DNA from: an uncultured Collinsella sp.
Lineage (GTDB): Bacteria; Actinomycetota; Coriobacteriia; Coriobacteriales; Coriobacteriaceae
Length of the DNA: 22,781 bases
Direction: 5' to 3'
NCBI GenBank assembly: GCA_934646865.1
Contig: CAKUEU010000029.1
Location: 1-22,781 of the forward strand
Shown: positions 6,846 to 13,241 of the stretch, piece after piece
Position numbering within the stretch: the first letter of the stretch is position 1
How the letters are laid out: the number at the start of each line of letters is the position of its first letter
The notes under the pieces: generated by a model
What the model saw: the letters and a program-made list of their open reading frames with translations, nothing else
Told to the model about the DNA's origin: nothing
Databases searched by the model: none
Program-made: the position numbers and the translations under genes

Positions 6846-6883
6846 AAAAAGGCCCGGCTCCGTCTGATGCGGAGCCGGGCCTT
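6846..6883 (-). terminator. Rho-independent terminator, best read on the minus strand (glmS)
   Basis: Perfect 14-bp arms AAGGCCCGGCTCCG (6849-6862) and CGGAGCCGGGCCTT (6870-6883), loop of 7. On the minus strand the stem ends in TTTTT (6846-6850). It is about 195 bp beyond the glmS stop and probably ends that transcript; the plus-strand side has only TT and would be weaker for the GntR gene. Confidence 0.8.
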
Positions 6884-6971
6884 GGTCGTTAGAACGTGCC
6901 AACAAAGGAAAACTCGATGCCAGTCACCAACAGCGAGCGAGCTGCATTTGCGCCAAGGTGGCGTGAAATGA

Positions 6972-7000
6972 GAGGGCGCTGACCTCTTGGTCGCGCCCTC
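6972..7000. repeat. Hairpin between glmS and its terminator
   Basis: Perfect 8-bp arms GAGGGCGC (6972-6979) and GCGCCCTC (6993-7000) around a 13-base loop. No T run follows. It would lie in the glmS 3' untranslated region. Confidence 0.5.
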
Positions 7001-7051
7001 GAAATTGAACGTCAGATTGGCGTGAATGCAGCCCGCGCAGCGTCAACAGGT

Positions 7052-7073
7052 CCGCCGTTCGGTAGAACGGCGG
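7052..7073. repeat. CCGCCGTTC hairpin, copy 2, just past the glmS stop
   Basis: Perfect 9-bp arms CCGCCGTTC (7052-7060) and GAACGGCGG (7065-7073), loop GGTA. Same stem as 2482-2503. It begins seven bases after the glmS stop codon. Confidence 0.75.
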
Positions 7074-7079
7074 AACTAA

Positions 7080-8927
7080 TTACTCCACGGTAACGCTTTT
7101 CGCCAGGTTGCGAGGCTGATCGACGTCGCAGCCGCGCAGGATGGCGACCTCGCGGGCGAGCAGCTGCAGCGGGACACTCGCCGTGATGGGGCTGAACACA
7201 TCGCGGACGGCCGGCACGCGGATGATGCAGTCGGCGATCTTGTTGATCTCCTCGTCGCCCTCGGTGGCAACGACGATGACCTTGGCGCCGCGCGCCTTGC
7301 ACTCCATAAGGTTCGACACGGTCTTGTCGTAGGTGGCGCTCTTGGTGGCCACGGCGATGACGGGGAAGCCCGGGTCGATCAGGGCAATAGGGCCGTGCTT
7401 CATCTCGCCGGCGGCATAGGCCTCGGCGTGCAGGTAGCTGACCTCCTTGAGCTTGAGCGCGCCCTCGTAGGAGATGGCGGCGCCCATGCCGCGGCCCACG
7501 AACAGCGCCGACTGCGCGTCCTTGCACAGCAGGGCGGCCTCGTGCACGGCCTCGGTCTGCGTATCCAGAATCCACTGAATCTGCTCGGCCGTATCGGAAA
7601 GCTCGCGGAACAACATGCGCGCCTGCTTGGTGGTCAGGCGATACTTGACCTGCGCCAGCAGCAGAGCCAGCAGCGTGAGGCTCACGACCTGGCCGATGAA
7701 ACTCTTGGTCGAGGCGACCGCGATCTCCTTGTTGGCCTTGGTGTAGATGACGCCGTCGCTCTCGCGCGCCACCGGGCTGCCGACCACGTTGGTGATGCCG
7801 AAGACCTTGGCGCCCTTGATGCGCGCATCGCGGATGGCGGCGAGGGTGTCGGCCGTCTCACCCGACTGGGACACGGCAACGACGAGCGTCGTCGGCGTGA
7901 TGATGGGGTTACGATAGCGGAACTCGCTGGCCGCCTCGACCTCGGTAGGGATGCGAGCCCAACCCTCAATAAGGTTCTTGGCAATGAGGCCGGCGTGGTA
8001 GCTGGTGCCGCAGGCGATTACGTAGACGCGGTCGATGTCGTTGAGTTCCTCGAGGGACAGGCCCAGCTCGTCGATGTCGAGCTCGCCGGCAGGCGTCATA
8101 CGGCCAACCAGCGTGTCGCGCACGACGCGCGGCTGCTCGTGGATCTCCTTGAGCATGAAGTCGGGATAGCCGCCCTTTTCGGCCATATCCAGATCCCAGT
8201 CGATGTGGGTGACCTTGGGCTCGATAACGTTGCCGGCCTCGTCGGTATACTCGACACCCGCGGGCGTGAGCTTGGCAAACTGACCGTCCTCGAGCACCAC
8301 GACGTCGCGGGTGGCGTCGATGAGCGCGATGACGTCGGAGGCAACATAGGAACCGGTCTCGCCCACGCCAACAACGATCGGGGAATCCTTGCGGGCCACG
8401 GCGATAACGCCGGGCTCATCGGCAGACACGGCAGCCAGGCCGTAGGCGCCTACCACGTGGGTGCAGGCCTCGCGCACGGAGGCCATCAGGTCGTGCGTCT
8501 CGGCATAGGCCTCTTCGATCAGATGCGCAAAGACCTCGGTATCGGTCTCGCTCTTAAAGTGGTGACCGCGGCCCTCCAGCTCCTCGCGCAACTCGGCGAA
8601 GTTCTCGATGATGCCGTTGTGGACGATGGCGATGCGGCCATCGCAGCTGGTGTGGGGGTGAGCGTTGACGACCGAGGGCTTGCCGTGGGTAGCCCAGCGG
8701 GTGTGGCCGATACCGCAGGTAGCGTCGCTATCGATATTGGAAAGCTCGCTCTCCAAGCCTGCGACCTTGCCCACGCGGCGGATGACATCGAGGTGCGCCG
8801 CGGCGCCCTCGCCCACCTCGAGTGCAACGCCCGAGGAGTCATAGCCGCGATATTCCATACGCTTAAGGCCCGTAACTAGGATGTTCTTTGCAATATCAGA
8901 GCCGGTGTAGCCGACAATTCCGCACAT
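7080..8927 (-). CDS. glmS: Glutamine-fructose-6-phosphate aminotransferase (isomerizing)
   Basis: A 615-residue cytoplasmic enzyme that makes glucosamine-6-phosphate from fructose-6-phosphate and glutamine, the entry to UDP-GlcNAc, peptidoglycan and other amino-sugar polymers. The N-terminal glutaminase starts MCGIVGY with the nucleophile Cys2, followed by EYRGYDSSG (25-33), HTRWATHG (75-82) and NGIIEN (104-109). Two SIS sugar-isomerase domains follow (about 290-430 and 465-600), with VAVSQSGETADT and VASTKSFIGQ, and the protein ends in the conserved DQPRNLAKSVTVE. Length is typical (about 600-620). AAGGGA precedes the start. It is transcribed alone, divergent from a LacI regulator about 550 bp away. 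No glmS ribozyme is seen in the leader; an inverted-repeat operator candidate lies at 9029-9061. Confidence 0.98.
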   Translation of the reverse strand: MCGIVGYTGSDIAKNILVTGLKRMEYRGYDSSGVALEVGEGAAAHLDVIRRVGKVAGLESELSNIDSDATCGIGHTRWATHGKPSVVNAHPHTSCDGRIAIVHNGIIENFAELREELEGRGHHFKSETDTEVFAHLIEEAYAETHDLMASVREACTHVVGAYGLAAVSADEPGVIAVARKDSPIVVGVGETGSYVASDVIALIDATRDVVVLEDGQFAKLTPAGVEYTDEAGNVIEPKVTHIDWDLDMAEKGGYPDFMLKEIHEQPRVVRDTLVGRMTPAGELDIDELGLSLEELNDIDRVYVIACGTSYHAGLIAKNLIEGWARIPTEVEAASEFRYRNPIITPTTLVVAVSQSGETADTLAAIRDARIKGAKVFGITNVVGSPVARESDGVIYTKANKEIAVASTKSFIGQVVSLTLLALLLAQVKYRLTTKQARMLFRELSDTAEQIQWILDTQTEAVHEAALLCKDAQSALFVGRGMGAAISYEGALKLKEVSYLHAEAYAAGEMKHGPIALIDPGFPVIAVATKSATYDKTVSNLMECKARGAKVIVVATEGDEEINKIADCIIRVPAVRDVFSPITASVPLQLLAREVAILRGCDVDQPRNLAKSVTVE

Positions 8928-9001
8928 AGGATAAATCCCTTCGTTCGCGTGACTGCAAAACGTCCACGCACAGGGGGCGCTGAGACGTATAACGTTCGAG
9001 T

Positions 9002-9061
9002 ATTGTACTCACGCAAACGCAAGCTGATATACCAGAAGTGGTATCTCAACTTAGATACCAC
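9002..9061 (-). promoter_or_regulatory. glmS control region: overlapping TGGTAT/ATACCA dyads and -10 candidate
   Basis: Two perfect dyads share a half-site: ATACCA-GAAG-TGGTAT (9029-9044) and GTGGTATCT-6-AGATACCAC (9038-9061). On the minus strand a TACAAT -10 candidate lies at 9002-9007, with no good -35 seen. Overlapping dyads 25-60 bp upstream of a -10 suggest a repressor or activator site. GntR-family amino-sugar regulators use similar TGGT...ACCA dyads, but which protein binds here is unknown. Confidence 0.5.
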
Positions 9062-9081
9062 CCGATGCACACACGTCCAAA

Positions 9082-9114
9082 CCACCACAAAGGGGACAGG
9101 CACCTTTGTGGTGG
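9082..9114. repeat. CCACCACA hairpin repeat with GGGGACAGG loop, copy 2
   Basis: Perfect 12-bp arms CCACCACAAAGG (9082-9093) and CCTTTGTGGTGG (9103-9114), loop GGACAGGCA. Nearly identical to 6799-6837, 2.3 kb away. Confidence 0.8.
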
Positions 9115-9143
9115 CTTGGACGGCGGCCCGTTCCGGCGATTTG

Positions 9144-9198
9144 TCTCAATCTGTAACATCTAGGGCTCCGAAGACGGGCTTACTGTTACAGATCGAGA
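9144..9198. repeat. TCTCAATCTGTAACA inverted repeat, copy 1
   Basis: Arms TCTCAATCTGTAACA (9144-9158) and TGTTACAGATCGAGA (9184-9198) pair at 14 of 15 positions around a 25-base loop. A second copy follows 25 bp later at 9223-9279 and a diverged third lies at 22352-22408. Confidence 0.8.
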
Positions 9199-9222
9199 TT
9201 TTCCGTCCGACCTCGACGTTTT

Positions 9223-9279
9223 GTCTCAATCTGTAACACGTAGAGCCGGTTTTACCGTCCAGATGTTACAGATCGAGAC
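9223..9279. repeat. TCTCAATCTGTAACA inverted repeat, copy 2
   Basis: Arms GTCTCAATCTGTAACA (9223-9238) and TGTTACAGATCGAGAC (9264-9279) pair at 15 of 16 positions. The loop ends CGTCCAGA, as does the loop at 22370-22390, so the loop is partly conserved between copies. Confidence 0.8.
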
Positions 9280-9303
9280 AATTGAAAGCCGGGACAGCAA
9301 AAA

Positions 9304-9343
9304 CCACCACGAAGGGGATTGTGAACTGCCCCCTTCGTGGTGG
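9304..9343. repeat. CCACCACGAAGGGG hairpin repeat, copy 3
   Basis: Perfect 14-bp arms CCACCACGAAGGGG (9304-9317) and CCCCTTCGTGGTGG (9330-9343). The outer stem matches the copies at 6799 and 9082, but the loop (ATTGTGAACTGC) lacks the GACAGG core. Confidence 0.75.
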
Positions 9344-9372
9344 CCTGCGCCGGAGTCGGCGTTTTCCCAGAT

Positions 9373-9413
9373 AAAACCTGCCAAAATAAACCTGTCCCTA
9401 ATTGGCAGGTTTT
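9373..9413. repeat. AAAACCTGCCAA inverted repeat overlapping the LacI-gene promoter
   Basis: Perfect 12-bp arms AAAACCTGCCAA (9373-9384) and TTGGCAGGTTTT (9402-9413). The 17-base loop contains CCTGTCCCT (AGGGACAGG on the other strand), as in the GGGGACAGG hairpins. The right arm runs into the TTGACA box at 9412, so it could also act as an operator. Confidence 0.65.
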
Positions 9414-9442
9414 GACACCCCGGAGTCGGGCGATGCTACAAT
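9412..9442 (+). promoter_or_regulatory. Promoter of the LacI-family gene
   Basis: TTGACA (9412-9417) and TACAAT (9437-9442) are separated by 19 bases, slightly long (18 if CTACAA is used). The -10 is 35 bp before the start codon. The perfect -35 makes this the clearest promoter in the window. Confidence 0.65.
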
Positions 9443-9477
9443 CAGGCTTGTACTTGAAACGCATCAAAGGGGCCGCT

Positions 9478-10590
9478 ATGGCAAAGGTTAAAATCAGCGA
9501 CGTCGCGCGCGAGGCCGGGGTTTCGTTGGGCACGGTTTCCAACGCGCTCAACCATCCCGAAAAGCTGCGCCCCGAGACCCTCAAACTCATCAACGAGACC
9601 ATCAATCGTCTAGGCTACCTGCCCAACCAAAGCGCCCGTCAGCTGGCCGGCGGCACCACCAAGTCCTTTGGCCTGGTCCTCCCCCGCCTCGACCACGGCT
9701 TCTCGCTCCAGATCGCCAGCGGGGCCCACAACGAGGCCCGAAAGCACGGCTACGATCTGCTCATCGCCAATGCCGACAACAACGATATTCTTGAGGATCA
9801 TTACCTGCGCTACTTTATGGGCACGCAGATGTCCGGCGTCATGGTTCAGCCCATGGCATCCCCTGACTGGCACCCGGCCATGGCCAAGATGTCCGTGCCC
9901 ATCGTCTACCTGGACATCCACTGCTCCGAGCCCGGCTACTACGTGGCTGCCGACAACGAGGCCCAGGGGCGCATTATCGCCGAGCTCGCCATCGCCCGCG
10001 GCGCACACCATATCGTCGTTGTGGGTCGAGCGGCATTTATGCAGCTCACCCTGCGCGTTCTTGGCATTCACAAGGCGCTGGCGATGCGTCCCGACATTAA
10101 GATCGAAGTTATCGACGCCGGCGAATGGAACACCGCGGCCGACGGCTACGGTATCGGCAGCCAAATCGCCGAGCGCCCTGCCAACGAGCGCCCCGATTTT
10201 GTCGTCGGCCTCACCGACGTGCTGGCCTCGGGCGTTGTCTCGGCGCTGGTCGACAACGGCATTTCGGTCCCGGGCCAGGTGCGCGTGGCCGGATGCGATG
10301 GCAACCCGCTCGCCTGGAGCGGATCCGTCTCGCTCACCACGGTTGCTCCCCCGGGCTACGAGATTGGCCGCAAGGGCGTCCAGCTGCTGATGGAGCAAAT
10401 CGAGCAAAAGACACCGCCCAAAACCAAACACATCCGCGTCGGATCCGCGGCGCGCGCCGTCACCGCGGTCACAGCCGTCGAGGACATCAATCGCCAAGAG
10501 CTCGTGCGCCCGTTCCTGTTAGAACGAGCAAGCACCCAGGCAGACACCCAGACCGACGCCACGGCCATCAACCTCGGCGCGTACCTGTAA
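9478..10590 (+). CDS. LacI-family transcriptional regulator
   Basis: A 370-residue DNA-binding protein. The N-terminal HTH and hinge are textbook (ISDVAREAGVSLGTVSNALNHPEKLRP, residues 6-32, then TINRLGYLPNQSARQLAGG). A periplasmic-binding-protein-like sensor domain spans about residues 60-330, with FGLVLP, GVMVQP, IVYLDI, DNEAQGR and the VAGCDGNPLAW segment typical of the family's sugar-binding core. A C-terminal tail of about 35 residues beyond the usual end is Thr/Gln-rich and unexplained. The start has AGGGG at good spacing. It is divergent from glmS, but the long repeat-filled gap means that a regulatory link to glmS is only a possibility. Effector and regulon are unknown; no sugar-use gene lies next to it. 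Confidence 0.92.
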   Translation: MAKVKISDVAREAGVSLGTVSNALNHPEKLRPETLKLINETINRLGYLPNQSARQLAGGTTKSFGLVLPRLDHGFSLQIASGAHNEARKHGYDLLIANADNNDILEDHYLRYFMGTQMSGVMVQPMASPDWHPAMAKMSVPIVYLDIHCSEPGYYVAADNEAQGRIIAELAIARGAHHIVVVGRAAFMQLTLRVLGIHKALAMRPDIKIEVIDAGEWNTAADGYGIGSQIAERPANERPDFVVGLTDVLASGVVSALVDNGISVPGQVRVAGCDGNPLAWSGSVSLTTVAPPGYEIGRKGVQLLMEQIEQKTPPKTKHIRVGSAARAVTAVTAVEDINRQELVRPFLLERASTQADTQTDATAINLGAYL

Positions 10591-10594
10591 TCGC

Positions 10595-10628
10595 TTACCC
10601 CGCTGAGTCTTTAGGCGCAGCGGGGTAA
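10595..10628 (+). terminator. Hairpin terminator after the LacI-family gene
   Basis: Perfect 11-bp arms TTACCCCGCTG (10595-10605) and CAGCGGGGTAA (10618-10628), loop of 12, four bases past the stop. It is followed by TCTATCTAT rather than a T run, so efficiency is uncertain. Confidence 0.6.
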
Positions 10629-10650
10629 TCTATCTATGCCCACGCGAGCG

Positions 10651-10670
10651 TAACTTCCCATTTCGTGTAA
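10651..10670. repeat. 20-bp spaced repeat, unit 1 (left of the IS)
   Basis: TAACTTCCCATTTCGTGTAA. Identical units lie at 12201-12220 and 12234-12253. When the IS and one copy of its TAA target duplication are removed, units 1, 2 and 3 start exactly 33 bp apart with unrelated 13-base spacers. Confidence 0.85.
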
Positions 10671-10686
10671 ACTAGCGCGTATTTAA

Positions 10687-12200
10687 GGGACCTCGGACAA
10701 AATCTCGGACCCAATCTGGGTCCAGGAGGGAGTCCGATGTACACGAAAGAGGAGCGCGAGGGGATTCTCTGGGAGTTCCACCGGAGCGGCCTGTCCGCCC
10801 CCGCCGCCTGCAGGCGCCTGCCGCTTTTCCCGAACAAGGACAACCTGTATGCTTGGCTCAAGCTGGAGGAGGCGGGCGAGCTGACCGCCCGCGAGATGCC
10901 CGACCGGGCGGAGCGGATGCACTGCTCGCACGGCGAGGGCAGCCCCGCGTTCGCCGCGAGGCGCGCGGGCGCCGAGCCCGCCTCCCCACGGGGGCGTCGA
11001 GCCGAAGGGGGCGCGGGCAGGATGAAGGGGACGGGGCGCGGAGGGGCCGGCGGCGAGCCGCCCGAGCAGACCGACTGGCGGGACTGGGGCCTGGAGGGGC
11101 TCCCCGACGACCCCGCCGAGCGCGCCCGCGAGGCCGAGGTCAGGCTCGCCGAGGCGCTGGCGGTGTTGGACGTCCTAAAAGCACCAGGCCCTGGCTCTTT
11201 GACGAACGAGGAGAAGCACAGGGCGGGAGAGGCGGCGAGGCGGCTCTCGCCGGCGGTGAGGCTCTCGGACGTGACCAGGACCCTGTCGATCCCGAAGAGC
11301 ACCTATCTTGACCAGGCGGCCAGGATCTCGAGGCCCGACCCCAAGGCCGCGCTCAGGGAGCGCGTGCGCGCGTCGTTCGAGGCGAGCGGCGGGGCCTACG
11401 GGCCCGAGTCCGTGACGGCCGACCTCAGGAGGGGGCCCGGCGAGCCCGTCTCGTGGCGCGCGCTCGCGCCCGGGGACGCCGAGACCCCCGTCGTCGCGTC
11501 CGAGAAGGTCGTGCGCCGGATCATGCGCGAGGAGGGCCTGGTCGCCCGCAAGGCGGCGCAGATGCGCAGGAGGGCGAGGTACTGCAGCTACCGGGGCGAG
11601 CTCGCGGAGCGCCCGGCCAACGTCCCGCTGCGCGGGGACGGGACGCACGACTTCCACGCGGACGCGCCCGGCCTGCTCGTGGTCACCGACGTCACCGAGT
11701 TCAGGCTCGACGGGTACAGGGCGTACCTGTCGCCGGCGATCGACTGCTTCGACGGGTGGCCGATCTGCTGGAGGGTCTCGGTCCACGCCGACTCGGACCT
11801 GATGGTCGGCATGCTCAGGGACCTGGTGGGGATAGTCGGCCCGACGGAGGACCGGCCGCTCACGGTGCACACCGACGGCGGCGCCGTCTACATGGGGCGC
11901 GAGTGGCGCGAGGCGTGCGGCCCCGGGGTCAGGCGCTCCATGTCCAGGAGGGCCCGGAGCCCCGACAACGCGCGCGCCGAGGGCTTCTTCGGCACGCTCA
12001 AGTGCGACTTCTTCGAGGGCAGGGACTGGACCGGGGTGCCGTTCGGCGAGTTCTCCCGGCTGCTCGGCGAATACATCGAGTGGTACAGGGACGGCAAGCT
12101 CAAGAAGGACCTAGGATGGAAGACCATTAGGGAGTATCGCGAGGAAAGGGGCCATGCGGCATAGCGCCGAGGCATGGTCCGGAAAAACGTCCGAGGTCCC
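10687..12200 (+). mobile_element. IS3-family insertion sequence, about 1514 bp
   Basis: Perfect terminal inverted repeats GGGACCTCGGAC (10687-10698) and GTCCGAGGTCCC (12189-12200) bound a single transposase gene. A 3-bp target duplication TAA flanks it (10684-10686 and 12201-12203), in line with the family's usual 3-5 bp. Ends do not show the common TG...CA. The element is much richer in GC than its surroundings, which suggests recent arrival. Intact ends, intact target duplication and an open reading frame suggest it could still be active. Confidence 0.88.
10737..12164 (+). CDS. IS3-family transposase, single open frame
   Basis: A 475-residue DDE transposase. The N-terminus has a helix-turn-helix (EEREGILWEFHRSGLSAPAA, residues 5-24, through YAWLKLEEAG); a GC-rich Arg/Gly linker follows (about 60-120). 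The HTH_21-like helper region with PKSTYLDQA is near residue 190, and the integrase core holds VVTDVTEF (first Asp), VHTDGGAVYMG (second Asp) and DNARAEGFFGTLK (Glu). The C-terminal EYIEWYRDGKLKKDLGWKTIREYR is typical. Most IS3 elements make this protein from two frames by frameshifting; here orfA and orfB are one frame. AGGAGGG gives a strong start, and an upstream GGACCC/GGGTCC hairpin (10707-10723) may shield it from read-through transcripts. Codons are almost all G/C-ending. Confidence 0.95.
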   Translation: MYTKEEREGILWEFHRSGLSAPAACRRLPLFPNKDNLYAWLKLEEAGELTAREMPDRAERMHCSHGEGSPAFAARRAGAEPASPRGRRAEGGAGRMKGTGRGGAGGEPPEQTDWRDWGLEGLPDDPAERAREAEVRLAEALAVLDVLKAPGPGSLTNEEKHRAGEAARRLSPAVRLSDVTRTLSIPKSTYLDQAARISRPDPKAALRERVRASFEASGGAYGPESVTADLRRGPGEPVSWRALAPGDAETPVVASEKVVRRIMREEGLVARKAAQMRRRARYCSYRGELAERPANVPLRGDGTHDFHADAPGLLVVTDVTEFRLDGYRAYLSPAIDCFDGWPICWRVSVHADSDLMVGMLRDLVGIVGPTEDRPLTVHTDGGAVYMGREWREACGPGVRRSMSRRARSPDNARAEGFFGTLKCDFFEGRDWTGVPFGEFSRLLGEYIEWYRDGKLKKDLGWKTIREYREERGHAA

Positions 12201-12253
12201 TAACTTCCCATTTCGTGTAAGTTCGCCTCCATATAACTTCCCATTTCGTGTAA
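12201..12253. repeat. 20-bp spaced repeats, units 2 and 3 (right of the IS)
   Basis: Units at 12201-12220 and 12234-12253 are identical to unit 1 and start 33 bp apart, with a 13-base spacer (GTTCGCCTCCATA). The first TAA of unit 2 doubles as the IS target duplication. The array lies between two convergent genes (the LacI-type gene and the HAD phosphatase), so a promoter-operator role is unlikely. Confidence 0.85.
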
Positions 12254-12283
12254 TGCGACGTTATCAGGCCAATGCTCAAAACA

Positions 12284-12321
12284 AAAAGGGCCCGACAAGC
12301 AAGCACTTGTCGGGCCCTTTT
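12284..12321. terminator. Bidirectional Rho-independent terminator
   Basis: Perfect 16-bp arms AAAAGGGCCCGACAAG (12284-12299) and CTTGTCGGGCCCTTTT (12306-12321), loop of 6, with T runs on both strands. It separates the convergent genes and, before the IS arrived, would have served the LacI-type gene as well. Confidence 0.88.
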
Positions 12322-12326
12322 CTCTA

Positions 12327-12342
12327 CCGTTCGTTAGAACGG
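12327..12342. repeat. CCGTTC hairpin, copy 3 of the CCGCCGTTC family
   Basis: Arms CCGTTC (12327-12332) and GAACGG (12337-12342), loop GTTA. On the minus strand the surrounding TTTGTTCCGCCGTTCTA matches the end of the nitroreductase gene base for base, including a stop triplet in the loop. Confidence 0.65.
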
Positions 12343-12354
12343 CGGAACAAACAG

Positions 12355-12392
12355 AAAAGCGGCCGTTCGCACAACGCAAACGACCGCCTTTT
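12355..12392 (-). terminator. Terminator of the HAD phosphatase gene
   Basis: An imperfect hairpin on the minus strand pairs GCGGTCGTT with AACGGCCGC and is flanked by AAAA/TTTT tracts (12355-12358 and 12389-12392). It lies about 33 bp past the stop at 12425. Confidence 0.65.
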
Positions 12393-12424
12393 AAAATCTA
12401 ATTGAAATAGATGGTATGCCAGCG

Positions 12425-13075
12425 CTAGCGCACGGCCTTGACCGCCGCCGTCAGCTCAAACAGCGTGTCGAGCACGGCGTCGCAACCGTCCACCACGTCC
12501 TGCGGCAGCGGGACGATATCGGGCACGGCAAAGACATGGCAGCCGGCCGTGATACCCGAGACGCAGCCGTTGCGCGAATCCTCGACCACGGCGCACTCCT
12601 CGGGGGCAAAGCCCGCGCGCTTGCAGGCAAGCAGATACATCTCGGGATCGGGCTTGCCGTGCACAACATCCTCACCGCAGGTCACGGTCTCAAACTTGTC
12701 AAAGAGACCGAACGCCTTAAGGTTGCGCTCGGCGGTAACGTGGCGCGAAGACGTCGCAAGGCCCACGTGATAGCCCGCAGCCAAAAGATCGTCCAGGCAC
12801 TCGGCAGCGCCGGCCTTAAGCTCCAGCTCGGTCTTGACCATCTCGTCGCGAATCTCCTTGTGGCGGACATAAATCGCCTCGGCGGTCTCGTGGCTACCGT
12901 AGTGCTCCTCGAGAATGCCCATGACATCTACCAGCGTACGGCCGATAAACTGATGAATCAGCGCGTCATCAATCGAGAGTCCCAGCTCAACGGCACCCGC
13001 TTTCCACGCCTTAATACCCAAGCGCTCGGTGTCCACGAGCGTTCCGTCCATATCAAAAATGACAGCCTTGATCAT
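12425..13075 (-). CDS. HAD-superfamily phosphatase, beta-phosphoglucomutase-like subfamily
   Basis: A 216-residue cytoplasmic hydrolase. Motif I is FDMDGTLVDT (residues 7-16; nucleophile Asp8, acid/base Asp10), motif II is the Thr/Ser in GLATSSRH (near 106), motif III is the Lys in HGKPDPEMY (near 140) and motif IV is VVEDSRNG (near 163). A helical cap between about residues 16 and 85 marks subfamily IA, as in beta-phosphoglucomutase, phosphoglycolate phosphatase and sugar-phosphate phosphatases. The start at 13075 has GAGGGG seven bases upstream; an ATG 15 bases earlier would lie in that site. The gene is divergent from larE with a shared 166-bp region and a perfect dyad. The substrate, probably a sugar phosphate, cannot be specified. 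Confidence 0.9.
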   Translation of the reverse strand: MIKAVIFDMDGTLVDTERLGIKAWKAGAVELGLSIDDALIHQFIGRTLVDVMGILEEHYGSHETAEAIYVRHKEIRDEMVKTELELKAGAAECLDDLLAAGYHVGLATSSRHVTAERNLKAFGLFDKFETVTCGEDVVHGKPDPEMYLLACKRAGFAPEECAVVEDSRNGCVSGITAGCHVFAVPDIVPLPQDVVDGCDAVLDTLFELTAAVKAVR

Positions 13076-13129
13076 TTCGTTCCCCCTCATCGGCTTGCAT
13101 TGCCGCTACTCTACCGCACTTTACAAACT

Positions 13130-13148
13130 TGTATATAACGTATATACA
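13130..13148. promoter_or_regulatory. Perfect dyad between divergent phosphatase and larE
   Basis: TGTATATA-ACG-TATATACA is a perfect 8-3-8 inverted repeat about 55 bp from the phosphatase start and 94 bp from larE. Such AT-rich dyads are typical operators of dimeric HTH regulators. Each half also contains TATA that could serve as a -10 element. No regulator gene is adjacent. Confidence 0.5.
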
Positions 13149-13241
13149 TATTGCACTTTCGTTACATAGATAGAAGTCTTATGGCGAGCGGCTCGGTAGG
13201 ATTATAGTTTCGTCCGAGCTTTCAACTGTAAGGAACGTTTC

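Noticed and set aside
8928..9080. glmS ribozyme in the glmS leader
   Set aside because: The leader lacks the ribozyme core and is too short and too differently folded; the visible dyads look like protein-binding sites.
9038..9114. Treating the glmS-upstream dyads as one more member of the hairpin repeat families
   Set aside because: The arms (GTGGTATCT) and the loop have no GGGGAC or GTAACA core, and position relative to the glmS start suits an operator better.
11165..11200. Programmed frameshift site in the transposase (AAAAG followed by CCAGGCCCTGG)
   Set aside because: The reading frame is already continuous through this point, so no frameshift is needed; the palindrome has a one-base loop.
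10651..12253. CRISPR array
   Set aside because: Units are 20 bp and spacers only 13 bp, only three units are present, and no cas gene is visible. Regular spacing is reported as its own finding instead.
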